Positions 49,174-58,756 are shown, numbered from the stretch's first letter. The stretch is 64,000 bases of DNA from an uncultured Bacteroidales bacterium (GCA_900318465.1 ONKQ01000004.1:24747-88746); one strand, 5' to 3'. Made by a program: numbers and translations. The notes: generated by a model from the sequence alone, not told the origin.

Positions 49174-52121
49174 TTTGTTGAGTTGTTTGGCCCGACGCTG
49201 CGCTGCGCTTGCATCGGGTTAATGTGGTTGCGCCCTTTCAGGGCTGTGGTTTGATATAGGTTGACTGGTCCGAGCAAGCCCATCGACTGCAAGGGTTGAT
49301 CGCGTTTGGGATGGTTGACATAAATCCACGTGGTCGGATTTTCTTCGCGGCTGTAGGTTTTCAAGTAATTGCCCATCGTGGTCGTGATGCGGATTTCTAT
49401 GTCGTTTTCACCGTCTTGGAGGTAATCGTTGATGTCGTAAATGCGTCTTCCAAAATATTGGACTCCAGCAGATTGTCCGTTGACAAACACTTCAGAAACG
49501 CCTTCCACAAGACCTAAATCCAGAATTGTAGAGACGGTGTGCACACCGTCTGTATCAAAATGGATGATTTTTCGGTAAACAATGGTGCCACAGAAATGTT
49601 GGTACGCCTCGTTGTCCTTCAGGTCAAACAAAGTATCGAAATGGGTACTTATGGTATCGTGCAAAAGGCTGTGGCACAAGCTTATATCCCAATCTTTTGA
49701 ATGGTCTGTGGCTGGCATTTCTTTAATTTTTGAATGAAGAGGTTGCCAAATTGGGAGATTTTGAGGTTTTGATTTCTCAAACACAATGAGCACCGATTCC
49801 ACTGGACTGAAGTCAAAGGTATAACTGCCGTTTTCATCCAAAGGCAAGGCGAAACGCTCTCCCGTCTGCAAGTCCCAGATTTGGGCTTGTCGTTTGTGAG
49901 TCAAGGCTTTGCTGAAGGTGATTTTGGTTTGGTGGGCATTGTAACGGTGACTATTGCAGAGCAGAATCATCTCACTACCGTCATCGGTGGTGTAGCGGTT
50001 TTGCATCACGAATGGGTTGGGACTCTCAATGTCAAGGTAATGCGGCAGGTTTTCAGCATACATGAGGCTGTCGTACCATCCGAGAAAGCCCTCTTGCGGC
50101 GGCTCGACAAAAACGAAACGGTCATGATGCTGCATCGCTTTTTCCATGGTGGCTTTCACTATAGAATCGCGCTCGGCATAGTTTTTCCGCAAACCCAAGG
50201 ACTGGTAAGGTATCGTATCAATGCAAACGATTTTTCCGCCCGTTTCCACAAATTTCAACAATTGTTCGGCGGTTTCAGGGTGCAGACTTTCCACATCAAT
50301 CAGCATCAAAGTGTTGTATTTCCGCTTGTTGAAACAAATGTTGCCTTTCTTGATTTCTGACCGGTTGATGATGTTTTCGCTTACATAATCCATGCCACCC
50401 CCGCACCTGTTGATGGACTCCCAAATCAAGGTCTTGTATTTGGCGCGGGTGGTGTTCGGGAAAGGCTCGTTCTGCATCCCGATGGTGCTCCACATGTCGT
50501 TTTCGGGGTTGAGAATGGCGATTTCAGCATAATAGGTGCCGTGTTGCAAAGCGTAGGAAAGCCGCGCCTTGTAGTCGTTATAATGCTTGAAATAAGGCCA
50601 CCAATTGTTGCGCTCGCTGTAGAAGGCACCGTAACGCACCCATCCTGGAAACTTCGCCTCAAAGTTGGGCGAGTAGTTGAACCCGTGGAAAACGCTGTGC
50701 GTCACGCCCGACATGGCCGATTGGTCGCCGCCGAGTTTCAGTTGCTCAAGGCTCATGTTGAACACGGTGTAGGTGTTGGTCATTTCCTCACAGCTGATGG
50801 TGCGATTATCGGCCAAATGCGCCGCCGATGACACGAACTTGTTGACCATCGTGTAGGCGCGACCACGGCGGTAGTCGGTTTCCGACATTTCCTCTCCGGG
50901 CTTGTGCCTCAGCCAGTTGGTCGTCCACGACTCGCCTTCGGGGATGTCGTAGCCCATAGCATTCTCCAAAGGATAGAATCCACGACCGTAAGCTTGTGCA
51001 CGGGCTTTCACGCCGAGTTGGTGGCACCAATTAATATAGGTGTTGGTGAAGCGTTCCGTCATCAGTTGGGCTTTGAAGTCCTCAAAATCGTAGCGGGCGC
51101 GTTGGATTTCCTTTTGGAAGTCGTCGGTCACGGGGACGATAGGATCATAATTGAGTGCGCTACCCATCGAGCCGATTTTGAAAAGTATAAAGGGCAGATA
51201 ATCAGTAATATCATAGTCGTAGCGCTTTTGGAACTCTTCAGCCATGTCGGAAGTCCAGTTGGCGCCTTCAAGTTCCATGCTGTCGGTGAACAAGGCGCGG
51301 ACGTTGCCCTTCAGCGGCCCGATTTGTGCCTCAATCTTGTCGGACATGTTGTAAAGGTACTTGTTGACGGCCTCCGTATTGAAGTGGTTAAGCACAGGTC
51401 CCGCAGCTCCTGGAGCACCATTAATGACTTCGAGAAAACCATTGATTTTCACCAAAGCTGCCAAGGTGTATTCCCCTTTTGGGACTTCGACGGTGAAAAC
51501 GCTGTCAGTCTGCCAAACATCGATGCCGTCATTGACTGATGAAGCGGGATTGGGATATAACTTCAACAGCATCAATTCCTTAGTATTGCCCTTGCATGGC
51601 GAGCTCACCTTGGGCATGGCCTTTGCGCAAAGGCTGTCGCGGATGATAGTCAAAGTGGTTGGACCAGTCACCGTTTCCGCATAGTTGACCACGATTTGCG
51701 CCCGCTCGTTTTCATTCAAAAACTCGGCACCAAAAGGCCATCCCGAGCCTACGAGTAGGTCGCAGGTCATGTCAAGAGAATCGGCCTCGTCGAAGCAAAC
51801 TTTCAGCATATTAATCCATTCAGGACTAAGCCATTGCAACGAAATTTTCCCGATGCTGTCGCAATATGTCGGAAAGGCTATGGGATTGATTTCCACACCA
51901 CCGATACCGGCTTCCTTGAGGAGGTGCATCTCACGGACGAGTTCAGCCGAATCCACTTTGTCGCCGTTCCACCACCAGCGCACGAAGGGACGGTATTGTG
52001 AGGCAGGCTGCTGAAATTCTTGGTATAATTGCTCAGAGGTCAGGCCATTAGGTTTCGGCTGACACGTGCAAAGGGCAATCGCAATGCCCAATAACAACAG
52101 GAATGTTTTCAGCGGTTTCAT
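49170..52121 (-). CDS. Glycoside hydrolase family 106 alpha-L-rhamnosidase-like lipoprotein
   Basis: The 983-residue protein has a lipoprotein-like signal (LCTC, about residue 20) and the GH106 start RPFVRWWWNGDKVDSAELVR and AGIGGVEINPIAF. Further matches include LLVGSGWPFGAEFLNENERA and the C-terminal beta-sandwich. GH106 removes terminal rhamnose from rhamnogalacturonan side chains, which fits the coupled GH28 gene. The last ~20 residues (LKGRNHINPMQAQRSVG) are encoded by an intergenic-type repeat rather than by family sequence. Confidence 0.9.
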   Translation of the reverse strand: MKPLKTFLLLLGIAIALCTCQPKPNGLTSEQLYQEFQQPASQYRPFVRWWWNGDKVDSAELVREMHLLKEAGIGGVEINPIAFPTYCDSIGKISLQWLSPEWINMLKVCFDEADSLDMTCDLLVGSGWPFGAEFLNENERAQIVVNYAETVTGPTTLTIIRDSLCAKAMPKVSSPCKGNTKELMLLKLYPNPASSVNDGIDVWQTDSVFTVEVPKGEYTLAALVKINGFLEVINGAPGAAGPVLNHFNTEAVNKYLYNMSDKIEAQIGPLKGNVRALFTDSMELEGANWTSDMAEEFQKRYDYDITDYLPFILFKIGSMGSALNYDPIVPVTDDFQKEIQRARYDFEDFKAQLMTERFTNTYINWCHQLGVKARAQAYGRGFYPLENAMGYDIPEGESWTTNWLRHKPGEEMSETDYRRGRAYTMVNKFVSSAAHLADNRTISCEEMTNTYTVFNMSLEQLKLGGDQSAMSGVTHSVFHGFNYSPNFEAKFPGWVRYGAFYSERNNWWPYFKHYNDYKARLSYALQHGTYYAEIAILNPENDMWSTIGMQNEPFPNTTRAKYKTLIWESINRCGGGMDYVSENIINRSEIKKGNICFNKRKYNTLMLIDVESLHPETAEQLLKFVETGGKIVCIDTIPYQSLGLRKNYAERDSIVKATMEKAMQHHDRFVFVEPPQEGFLGWYDSLMYAENLPHYLDIESPNPFVMQNRYTTDDGSEMILLCNSHRYNAHQTKITFSKALTHKRQAQIWDLQTGERFALPLDENGSYTFDFSPVESVLIVFEKSKPQNLPIWQPLHSKIKEMPATDHSKDWDISLCHSLLHDTISTHFDTLFDLKDNEAYQHFCGTIVYRKIIHFDTDGVHTVSTILDLGLVEGVSEVFVNGQSAGVQYFGRRIYDINDYLQDGENDIEIRITTTMGNYLKTYSREENPTTWIYVNHPKRDQPLQSMGLLGPVNLYQTTALKGRNHINPMQAQRSVGPNNSTK
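49189..49245. repeat. GC-rich palindromic repeat at the GH106/GH28 junction
   Basis: CCCGA (49191-49195) can pair with TCGGG (49214-49218), and GCCC with GGGC around 49232-49244, separated by TTAATGTGGTTGC. It resembles a small interspersed repeat I associate with Bacteroidales intergenic DNA. Here it is translated as the GH106 C-terminus. Confidence 0.6.
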
Positions 52122-52126
52122 GGAGG

Positions 52127-53551
52127 TTAATTAAACAAGTCATCCAATGTCACTTGGCTCTGAATCATCTCGGAATACATCCCCTTGGCCAAGCCCTCGG
52201 TGGTAATCATCGTGAGCCAAGAGGCATGGCGAAGGCCTGTTTCTTTAATGAAAGTGCTCCTTCTTCGGTTGATTTTCTCGTATTCTTCTTTGTCGAGTTC
52301 GTACTTGACCTGACTGTATTTGACCTCGCAAACATTGACGATTTTGTCGGCTCGTTCAATGATGATGTCGATTTGGACTGCTGGTTTTGAGGTCTTGCTT
52401 CGCCATGAGTAGTTGAGTGTTGAAATGCCGTCGATTCGGAGTGCCCGCTTGATTTGCGGGATGTGGGCCATGCATATCCGCTCGTAGACCAGTCCCATCC
52501 AAGTGTTCACTTCGGGCGTGTTGATGTGGTGCGACCAATATTCCGTCTCAATCTCAGCCCTGTCAACGAAAGTCAGATAAAACAGACTGAAGAAATCGCA
52601 AAGTTGATAAATGGCATCCTTGCCCTTGATTTCTTTTTCGCGGACGATGTTTTTTCGAATTAGGTCGCATTGGACGAGATCCTCCAGTTTGTTGCCAAGA
52701 TGCCCGTTGTTGGCGCATTTCAGTTCCTTGGCCAATTGCTCCCGTGTCATACCTTGGCGGCTTTTACTCAGTGACTTGACAATCTCAATGTATCTTTCGG
52801 GGTGTTTGTAGAGCGTATTGAACAACCGTCTGAATTCCCGTCGCATTTTTGTGTCCCTACTGAAGAAAAGTCGGTCGATATTTTGTATCAGGCTTTCCCT
52901 GTTGTCCAATAAACTGAGATAGTAAGGAATGCCTCCGAAAATCATGTAGGATTGGAGCATCATTTGCCTGTTCCAAACGAATTGATGCTCGTTGAGGTAT
53001 GCTTCCACTTCGTGCAAAGTAAAAGGATGGATGGGCATCTCTTCCGTGAGGCGGTCGTGCAGGCCGCCTTTGCTGTCGATGACATGGGTAATCATCCAAC
53101 TTGTCGCGCTGCCGCAGATGATGAGGACGACTTGGTCCTGAAGCGAAGCCCAACTGTTCCAAAAATAACCTATTGCTCCGGCCACATTCGAGTTTTCGGC
53201 ATCCATAGCAGGCAACTCATCGATGAAGATGATGCAGCGTTCCGATTTCTTCATTTTTTCCTTTAATGCGTTTTTCAGCATGACAAAGGCCGACATCCAG
53301 TCTTGGGGTGTTTCGGAGAGGCCATAGCCAAATTCCTCCATGGCATCGGAAAAGGCGGTGAACTGGTCCTTCAACGAGCCTTCTATGACCCCTGTCATCT
53401 TGAAGGCAAATTGGTCTTTGAAGACTTGGTTGACGAGAAAGGTCTTGCCTACACGCCGCCGCCCGAACAATGCAAGAAATTCCGAACGGTTACTTGTCGC
53501 GATGGCTTTTAACTTGCTGATTTCAGCATCTCTTCCGATAATTCTTTCCAT
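52127..53551 (-). CDS. AAA-type ATP-binding protein with C-terminal nuclease-like domain
   Basis: The 474-residue protein has Walker A LFGRRRVGKTFLVNQ (about 28-42), Walker B CIIFIDELPAMD, sensor ICGSATSWM, then a winged-helix region (SRQGMTREQLAKELK) and a DUF234-like C-terminal part with VQIDIIIERADKIVNVCEVKYS, where D, E and K fit a PD-(D/E)XK core. Such proteins are abundant in Bacteroidota, with unknown role. It lies 5 bp upstream of the GH106 gene but is unlikely to share its function. Confidence 0.88.
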   Translation of the reverse strand: MERIIGRDAEISKLKAIATSNRSEFLALFGRRRVGKTFLVNQVFKDQFAFKMTGVIEGSLKDQFTAFSDAMEEFGYGLSETPQDWMSAFVMLKNALKEKMKKSERCIIFIDELPAMDAENSNVAGAIGYFWNSWASLQDQVVLIICGSATSWMITHVIDSKGGLHDRLTEEMPIHPFTLHEVEAYLNEHQFVWNRQMMLQSYMIFGGIPYYLSLLDNRESLIQNIDRLFFSRDTKMRREFRRLFNTLYKHPERYIEIVKSLSKSRQGMTREQLAKELKCANNGHLGNKLEDLVQCDLIRKNIVREKEIKGKDAIYQLCDFFSLFYLTFVDRAEIETEYWSHHINTPEVNTWMGLVYERICMAHIPQIKRALRIDGISTLNYSWRSKTSKPAVQIDIIIERADKIVNVCEVKYSQVKYELDKEEYEKINRRRSTFIKETGLRHASWLTMITTEGLAKGMYSEMIQSQVTLDDLFN

Positions 53552-53573
53552 GGTGGTACTTAATGAGATGCTG

Positions 53574-53581
53574 CAAAATTA
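53574..53581 (-). promoter_or_regulatory. TAATTTTG -7 box for the ATPase gene
   Basis: An exact consensus match on the minus strand, 22 bp upstream of ATG 53551; the large hairpins begin about 25 bp further upstream. Confidence 0.6.
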
Positions 53582-53605
53582 CGGTATTTGTATATATCTA
53601 CCAAA

Positions 53606-53704
53606 CTTTTTGGGCGAAATCTACCCAAATTTTAATAGATTTCGCCCAAAAAGTAGATATTTCGGGCGAAATCTCACTAAAAATACATAGATTTCGCCCG
53701 AAAT
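53606..53704. repeat. Two large tandem inverted repeats upstream of the ATPase gene
   Basis: Hairpin 1: CTTTTTGGGCGAAATCTA (53606-53623) and its perfect complement (53636-53653), 12-nt loop. Hairpin 2: ATTTCGGGCGAAATCT (53659-53674) and its perfect complement (53689-53704), 14-nt loop. The inner arms can also pair with each other over 11 bp. They fill most of the gap between divergent genes. Confidence 0.9.
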
Positions 53705-53774
53705 TCCATGATGCATCGGTATGGATTTTTTTCTGGCAAAAAGTGTCTGTAGTGCAACGTACCGACATTTTTCC

Positions 53775-53782
53775 TATTTTTG
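53775..53782 (+). promoter_or_regulatory. TATTTTTG -7 box for gldF
   Basis: An exact match 21 bp upstream of ATG 53804. Confidence 0.65.
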
Positions 53783-53803
53783 CAACCCTAAACTTTTTCG
53801 CGC

Positions 53804-54535
53804 ATGTACGCACTATATAAGAAAGAAATCAGCAACTTCCTTAGCTCACTCATCGGCATTATGGTGATTGTGGTGTTTTTGCTCATCACGGGCCTGTTTC
53901 TTTGGGTGTTCCAAAGCGACTTCAACGTGCTGAACAACGAGTACGCCAACCTCGACAGCCTCTTCATCATCGCGCCATGGGTGTTCCTTTTCCTCGTGCC
54001 CGCCGTGACAATGCGCAGCTTTGCCGAGGAAAACCGCACCGGCACCATCGAGATGCTGCTCACCAAGCCCTTGTCAGACTGGCAAATCATTTGGGCGAAG
54101 TTCCTCGCTGGCGTGACCCTCGTCGTGCTGGCCCTGATACCCACTTTCATCTACTATTTCTCGGTCTACAGCCTCGGCCTGCCCAAAGGCAACCTCGACA
54201 GCGGCGGCATCTGGGGTTCCTACATCGGATTGTTCCTGTTGAGTTCGAGCTTCGTCAGCATTGGCGTGTTTTGCAGCTCATTGACCAACAACCAGATACT
54301 GGCTTTCATCATCTCGGTTTTCCTCTGTGGATTCCTGTTGATGGGCTTCGAGTTCATCTACTCGCTCTCGCTTTTCGGCAAAGTCGACCTGTTCATCCAA
54401 CAGCTTGGCATGAGTGCGCACTACAGCTCCTTGAGCCGTGGCGTCGTCGATACGCGCGATGTGCTGTATTTCCTGAGTGTCATCGCCCTGTTTTTAAGTG
54501 CAACGAAACTGGTTCTCGCGAGCCGCAAATGGTAA
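53804..54535 (+). CDS. gldF: Gliding motility ABC transporter permease GldF
   Basis: The 243-residue protein has six membrane segments and the ABC-2 pattern MYALYKKEISNFLSSLIG, then AEENRTGTIEMLLTKPLSDWQIIWAKF. It matches GldF, the permease partner of GldG and ATPase GldA. The gldA gene is not in this window. It is the first gene of gldF-gldG-DUF4340. Confidence 0.92.
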   Translation: MYALYKKEISNFLSSLIGIMVIVVFLLITGLFLWVFQSDFNVLNNEYANLDSLFIIAPWVFLFLVPAVTMRSFAEENRTGTIEMLLTKPLSDWQIIWAKFLAGVTLVVLALIPTFIYYFSVYSLGLPKGNLDSGGIWGSYIGLFLLSSSFVSIGVFCSSLTNNQILAFIISVFLCGFLLMGFEFIYSLSLFGKVDLFIQQLGMSAHYSSLSRGVVDTRDVLYFLSVIALFLSATKLVLASRKW

Positions 54536-54547
54536 GGAGGGATAGAG

Positions 54548-56296
54548 ATGGAAAACAAACGCAAGAATCTGAAAAAGAACCAAATAGTGGCTTTCATCGT
54601 GACGGTGGCCATCGTGGTTTTGGTCAACGTGATTGGCTCGTATGTGTTCACCCGCTTCGACCTGACGAGCGAAAAACGCTACACCCTCTCCCCTACCACC
54701 AAGGAAATCCTCAACAACTTGGACGACTATGTGTATTTCAAGGTGTATCTCGAAGGCGACTTCCCGGCAGGTTTCAAGAAACTGCGCCGCGAGACCAAGG
54801 AAATGCTTGACGAATTCCGAGCCTACTCGAAATACATTGATTATGATTTTATTAACCCATCGGAAAGCGAAGATGCCGACGAGCGGCAAGAGAACTACAA
54901 ACTCCTCTACCAATCGGGTCTCAATCCGACCAACACCATCATTCGAAACGCCGACGGCTCGTCGCAACAGATGATTATTTGGCCAGGAGCCTTGGTGAGC
55001 TACCGCAACGACACCGAGATTGCTATCGACCTGTTGGAGAACCAAATCGGGCAGTCGTCGGAAGAGGCCTTGAACGCCTCCATGCAGAACCTTGAATTCC
55101 GCCTCATCGACGCGGTGAAAAAGGTGACCCGCCTCAAGAAGCCCAACATCGCCTTCATTGAAGGACATGGCGAATTAGGACCGATGGACGTGTACGACAT
55201 CACCCAAAGCCTTTCGCAACATTACAACGTGGGCCGGATTGAGATTGACGGCCGGATTGATGCGCTGATGCACCGCACACAAGACACCACTCGCGACGTC
55301 AGTGTTTTCACCTCCTTCAACGCCATCATCATCGCCAAGCCGACGCAACCCTTCAGCGAGAAAGATAAGTTCCTCATCGACCAATACATTATGCATGGCG
55401 GCAAGGTGTTGTGGCTCGTCGAACCCGTCTACGCCACCATGGACAGCCTGCAAAGCCAAGAGTCGACCATCGGCATCGAGCAAGACCTCAATTTGGACGA
55501 CATGCTGTTCAAATACGGTGTGCGCCTCAACCGCGACCTGCTCCTCGACCTCACCTGCGCCGCATTGCCCGTGCGCACGGGACAAGTGGCCGGACAAGCC
55601 CAATTGGAGTTTTTCCGTTGGTTCTACTTCCCCTTGCTGCAAGCCGCCAGCGACCATCCCATGGTGCGCAATATGAACGCCATCCGCGCCGACTTCGTCA
55701 GTTCGATGGATGCCACCACCTCGGCCAACGGCATCAACCAAATCCCGCTGCTCAAGACCTCCGACTATACTAAGGTTTCGGGCACGCCGGTCTTCATCAG
55801 CCTCGCCATGTTGCGCCAAACCCCCGACCGCCGCATGTTCAACTCGAAAGGTAAAAACGTGGCCTATCTATTGAAGGGTAGCTTCCCCTCACTTTATGCC
55901 AATCGCATCCCGCAGGAACTTGTTGACAGCCAAGAGCTTCAATATATGGACCAAAGCGAACCGACCGCCATGATTGTCGTTGCCGACGGCGATATTATCC
56001 GCAACCAAATCGACATCAAGCGCAAGATGCCGCTCGCCTTGGGCTTCGACCAATACACAGGCAACACCTACGCCAACAAGGAATTCATCGAAAACTGCAT
56101 CAGCTACCTTGTCGATGGCGAAGGCTTGATTGACATTCGTTCAAGAGAACTGAAAATCAGACTGTTGGATACTACAAAGATTGCCAAGGAAAGAATGAAG
56201 TGGCAACTCATCAATACTGTGATACCCATTGCCTTAATCATTGCCTTGGGTTTCGTGATGGCTGTAGTCAGAAAGAGAAAATATAGCAAAAAATAA
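54548..56296 (+). CDS. gldG: Gliding motility ABC transporter substrate-binding-like protein GldG
   Basis: The 582-residue protein has an N-terminal membrane helix (about 13-32), the FDLTSEKRYTLSPTTKEIL start of the extracytoplasmic domain, IAFIEGHGELGPMDVYDI in the centre and a C-terminal membrane helix with basic tail. This is the GldG architecture (ABC_transp_aux). It starts 12 bp after gldF. Confidence 0.92.
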   Translation: MENKRKNLKKNQIVAFIVTVAIVVLVNVIGSYVFTRFDLTSEKRYTLSPTTKEILNNLDDYVYFKVYLEGDFPAGFKKLRRETKEMLDEFRAYSKYIDYDFINPSESEDADERQENYKLLYQSGLNPTNTIIRNADGSSQQMIIWPGALVSYRNDTEIAIDLLENQIGQSSEEALNASMQNLEFRLIDAVKKVTRLKKPNIAFIEGHGELGPMDVYDITQSLSQHYNVGRIEIDGRIDALMHRTQDTTRDVSVFTSFNAIIIAKPTQPFSEKDKFLIDQYIMHGGKVLWLVEPVYATMDSLQSQESTIGIEQDLNLDDMLFKYGVRLNRDLLLDLTCAALPVRTGQVAGQAQLEFFRWFYFPLLQAASDHPMVRNMNAIRADFVSSMDATTSANGINQIPLLKTSDYTKVSGTPVFISLAMLRQTPDRRMFNSKGKNVAYLLKGSFPSLYANRIPQELVDSQELQYMDQSEPTAMIVVADGDIIRNQIDIKRKMPLALGFDQYTGNTYANKEFIENCISYLVDGEGLIDIRSRELKIRLLDTTKIAKERMKWQLINTVIPIALIIALGFVMAVVRKRKYSKK

Positions 56297-56304
56297 TTCG
56301 TAAG

Positions 56305-57432
56305 ATGAAGAAAAACAATAAATTAACGATTATCATAGCGGCTGTACTCGTCGTTATCGCCGCCGTTTTGATTTGGAATAACCGCTATCTGACCACCATC
56401 CGCGGCGAGGCCGCCGATTTTCAGGTGTGGGACACCAGCACTGTCACCAAACTCTATTTAGCCGACCGTTTTGAACACGAGTCGCTTTTGGAACGCCAGC
56501 CCGACAACACTTGGACGCTCAATGGCGAATACAAGGCCCACTCCAAGCAGATTCAGTTCCTGCTGACCACCTTGTACAAGATACGTATCAAGATGCCCGT
56601 TTCGCGCGCCAGCCACGACAACATCGTCAAACAGTTGGCCGTGAACAGCACTAAAGTGGAAGTGTATCAGATAGTTCCGCGCATCAATTTGTTCAACCGT
56701 ATCAAACTCTTCCCGCACGAGAAACGCACCAAAGTGTTCTATGTGGGCGATGCCACCAAGGACAGCAGCGGCACGTTCATGCTGCGCGAGGGTGCCAACC
56801 AAGCCTATATCGTCTACATCCCTGGTTTCAGAGGATTCATCACCACGCGTTTCACGGCACTGCCTGACGACTGGCGCGACCATGGTATTTTCAATGCGAG
56901 TTTGGCTGACATTCAGTCGGTTAGTGTAGAGTTCAACCGCGAGCCGATGTCAAGCTTCAAGGTGGAAAACACAGGCCGTCACCAATACGCCATGACGCGC
57001 CTTGCCGACAACAGCCCTATCGCCTTCGACACGATGAAGGTCATTAACCTGATGTCATCCTTTGGCGACCTACGTTTTGAGGCTTTGCTTAACAACCTCA
57101 TCCCAAAGGAGCGCATCGATTCCGTCACGCAATCACCTTATTTGCATAGAGTTACGTTGACCACCAAAGATGGTAAAACCACGCAGATGACCACCTTCGA
57201 GAAGTTCGTGACCAACACGACCATTCTTGAGATTGAAGGCCTTGTCGATGAGGAAGGCAAGCCCCTCGACCCCATCGACCACGACCGTGTGTATGGCTGG
57301 ATCAACGATGGAAAAGACCTCGTTTTGGTGCAGTACTACGTCTTCGACAAGGTACTGAAACCTGCTGAATACTACGAAGCCGGCCATCCCATCTACTCTG
57401 ATGGGCCGTTGTTTTACGAGGTGAAAGAATAA
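56305..57432 (+). CDS. DUF4340 domain protein
   Basis: The 375-residue protein has an N-terminal membrane helix (about 7-25) followed by the DUF4340 pattern: DTSTVTKLYLADR, LNGEYKAHSKQIQFLLTTL, FYVGDATKDSSGTFMLREG and FITTRFTALPDDWRDHGIF. DUF4340 proteins commonly follow GldG-type genes and probably form a complex with the transporter. It starts 8 bp after gldG and is the last gene of the operon. Confidence 0.88.
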   Translation: MKKNNKLTIIIAAVLVVIAAVLIWNNRYLTTIRGEAADFQVWDTSTVTKLYLADRFEHESLLERQPDNTWTLNGEYKAHSKQIQFLLTTLYKIRIKMPVSRASHDNIVKQLAVNSTKVEVYQIVPRINLFNRIKLFPHEKRTKVFYVGDATKDSSGTFMLREGANQAYIVYIPGFRGFITTRFTALPDDWRDHGIFNASLADIQSVSVEFNREPMSSFKVENTGRHQYAMTRLADNSPIAFDTMKVINLMSSFGDLRFEALLNNLIPKERIDSVTQSPYLHRVTLTTKDGKTTQMTTFEKFVTNTTILEIEGLVDEEGKPLDPIDHDRVYGWINDGKDLVLVQYYVFDKVLKPAEYYEAGHPIYSDGPLFYEVKE

Positions 57433-57435
57433 GAC

Positions 57436-57894
57436 TCAATCCCGATTTATAAGGAATTCCAACAAGCCTTTACACCCTTCTGAGACATCTTGCCATGTTG
57501 CCTCAAAATCACCTGTATACCACGGGTCGGCCACATCGCTCGGGCGGTGGGTGTAGTCCATCAAAAGGCTGATTTTGTGGTCGGTATCCTCTCCGAACAT
57601 CCGTTTCAGGTTGCGGAGGTTGTTGCGGTCCATGGCAACGATATAATCATAATAGGAGTAGTCTTGCCGTGTCATTTGGCGGGCGGTCTTGCCCTCGCAG
57701 CCGATGCCGTGTTCGGCCAATTTGCGCCGCGCCGGAGGATAGACCGGATTGCCGATTTCTTCGGTCGAGGTGGCTGCCGAGGCGATTTCAAACTGCTCGC
57801 TTAAACCTGCGTCGGCGACAAGTTTTTTCATTACAAACTCCGCCATGGGGCTGCGGCAGATGTTGCCGTGGCAGATGAAGAGGACTTTTATCAT
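57436..57894 (-). CDS. Low-molecular-weight protein-tyrosine phosphatase
   Basis: The 152-residue protein has the P-loop FICHGNICRSPMAEF (about 6-20) with catalytic Cys and Arg, and the general acid in VADPWYTGDFEATW. It dephosphorylates phosphotyrosine; the tyrosine kinase of the export operon at 33467 is a possible substrate, though the genes are 20 kb apart. Length is normal. It converges on the DUF4340 gene 3 bp away. Confidence 0.94.
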   Translation of the reverse strand: MIKVLFICHGNICRSPMAEFVMKKLVADAGLSEQFEIASAATSTEEIGNPVYPPARRKLAEHGIGCEGKTARQMTRQDYSYYDYIVAMDRNNLRNLKRMFGEDTDHKISLLMDYTHRPSDVADPWYTGDFEATWQDVSEGCKGLLEFLINRD

Positions 57895-57896
57895 GT

Positions 57897-57925
57897 TGAA
57901 TTATTGATTGTTGAAATGTTGAATT
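57897..57925. repeat. Short TGTTGAAT-type near-tandem repeat
   Basis: Variants of GTTGAAT/GTTGAAA recur about every 8-10 bp between the phosphatase and tcdA genes. Relation to the 7-bp families is suggestive only. Confidence 0.4.
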
Positions 57926-57926
57926 G

Positions 57927-58646
57927 TTATTTTCCAAGCAAGTCATTAATCACCACCGAAGCACAAAAGATACCGAAGGCGGCGGGAAGGTAGGAAATCG
58001 TGCCGACATTGGAAACCTTGTTTTGCTCATCAACGCCCTCTGTGATGATGGCTGACGCATCGACTGGCTCAGGCGAAAAGACGACCTTGATGCCGTCGAA
58101 GATGCCCAAACGATGCAGTCTTTTTCGGATATAAAACGCTAATCTGCAATGGTTTGACTTCGAAATGTCGCAAATCTCAACCTTTTCGGGATGGAACTTT
58201 CCACCTGCGCCCATGCTGCTCACGATGCGCTGGTTGTTTTGCTTGGCATAATAGAGCAGAAACACCTTGGGTGCCACAGTGTCAATGGCATCCACCACAT
58301 AATCAAAGGGTTGCGCCATAAGGTCGATGATGGCTTGGTCTTTCAGGTATTGGTTGAGGACGGTCAATTCGATTTCGGGGTTGATGTCGCGGAGGCGGTC
58401 GGCCATCACCTCAGCTTTGGGGCGGCCAAGGGTGCTTCCCAAAGCCAAAAGTTGGCGGTTGCGGTTGGTATCGTTCACCACATCGCCGTCCACGAGGGTC
58501 ATTCGTCCGATGCCCGTGCGGGCCAATTGCTCGGCGGCATACGCCCCCACTCCACCCAAGCCGACCACAAGCACATGCTTGGATTTCAATATGTTGATAC
58601 CTTCGTCGCCGATTAATAGGCGGGTTCTGTCTTGCCAGTGTTCCAT
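57927..58646 (-). CDS. tcdA: tRNA threonylcarbamoyladenosine dehydratase
   Basis: The 239-residue protein is an E1-like enzyme: RTRLLIGDEGINILKSKHVL, the nucleotide-binding GLGGVGAYAAEQLARTGIG, LVDGDVVNDTNRNRQ and DYVVDAIDTVAPK. These match TcdA (CsdL), which cyclises t6A in tRNA using ATP. Length is normal. It forms a head-to-tail run with the TatD gene upstream and the phosphatase downstream. Confidence 0.92.
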   Translation of the reverse strand: MEHWQDRTRLLIGDEGINILKSKHVLVVGLGGVGAYAAEQLARTGIGRMTLVDGDVVNDTNRNRQLLALGSTLGRPKAEVMADRLRDINPEIELTVLNQYLKDQAIIDLMAQPFDYVVDAIDTVAPKVFLLYYAKQNNQRIVSSMGAGGKFHPEKVEICDISKSNHCRLAFYIRKRLHRLGIFDGIKVVFSPEPVDASAIITEGVDEQNKVSNVGTISYLPAAFGIFCASVVINDLLGK

Positions 58647-58756
58647 ACTATTCTATTTTGTCACAAAACTTGCAAAACCCACAAAACCTTTTTTCATTGG
58701 AAAGTCGCCAACCGGCTCCTTTCCAGCGACGACACGGTTGTGGAGTCGCTATTCGA

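Noticed and set aside
49170-53551. Full polysaccharide utilisation locus around GH28/GH106
   Set aside because: No SusC/SusD-like pair, hybrid two-component sensor or other glycosidase is adjacent.
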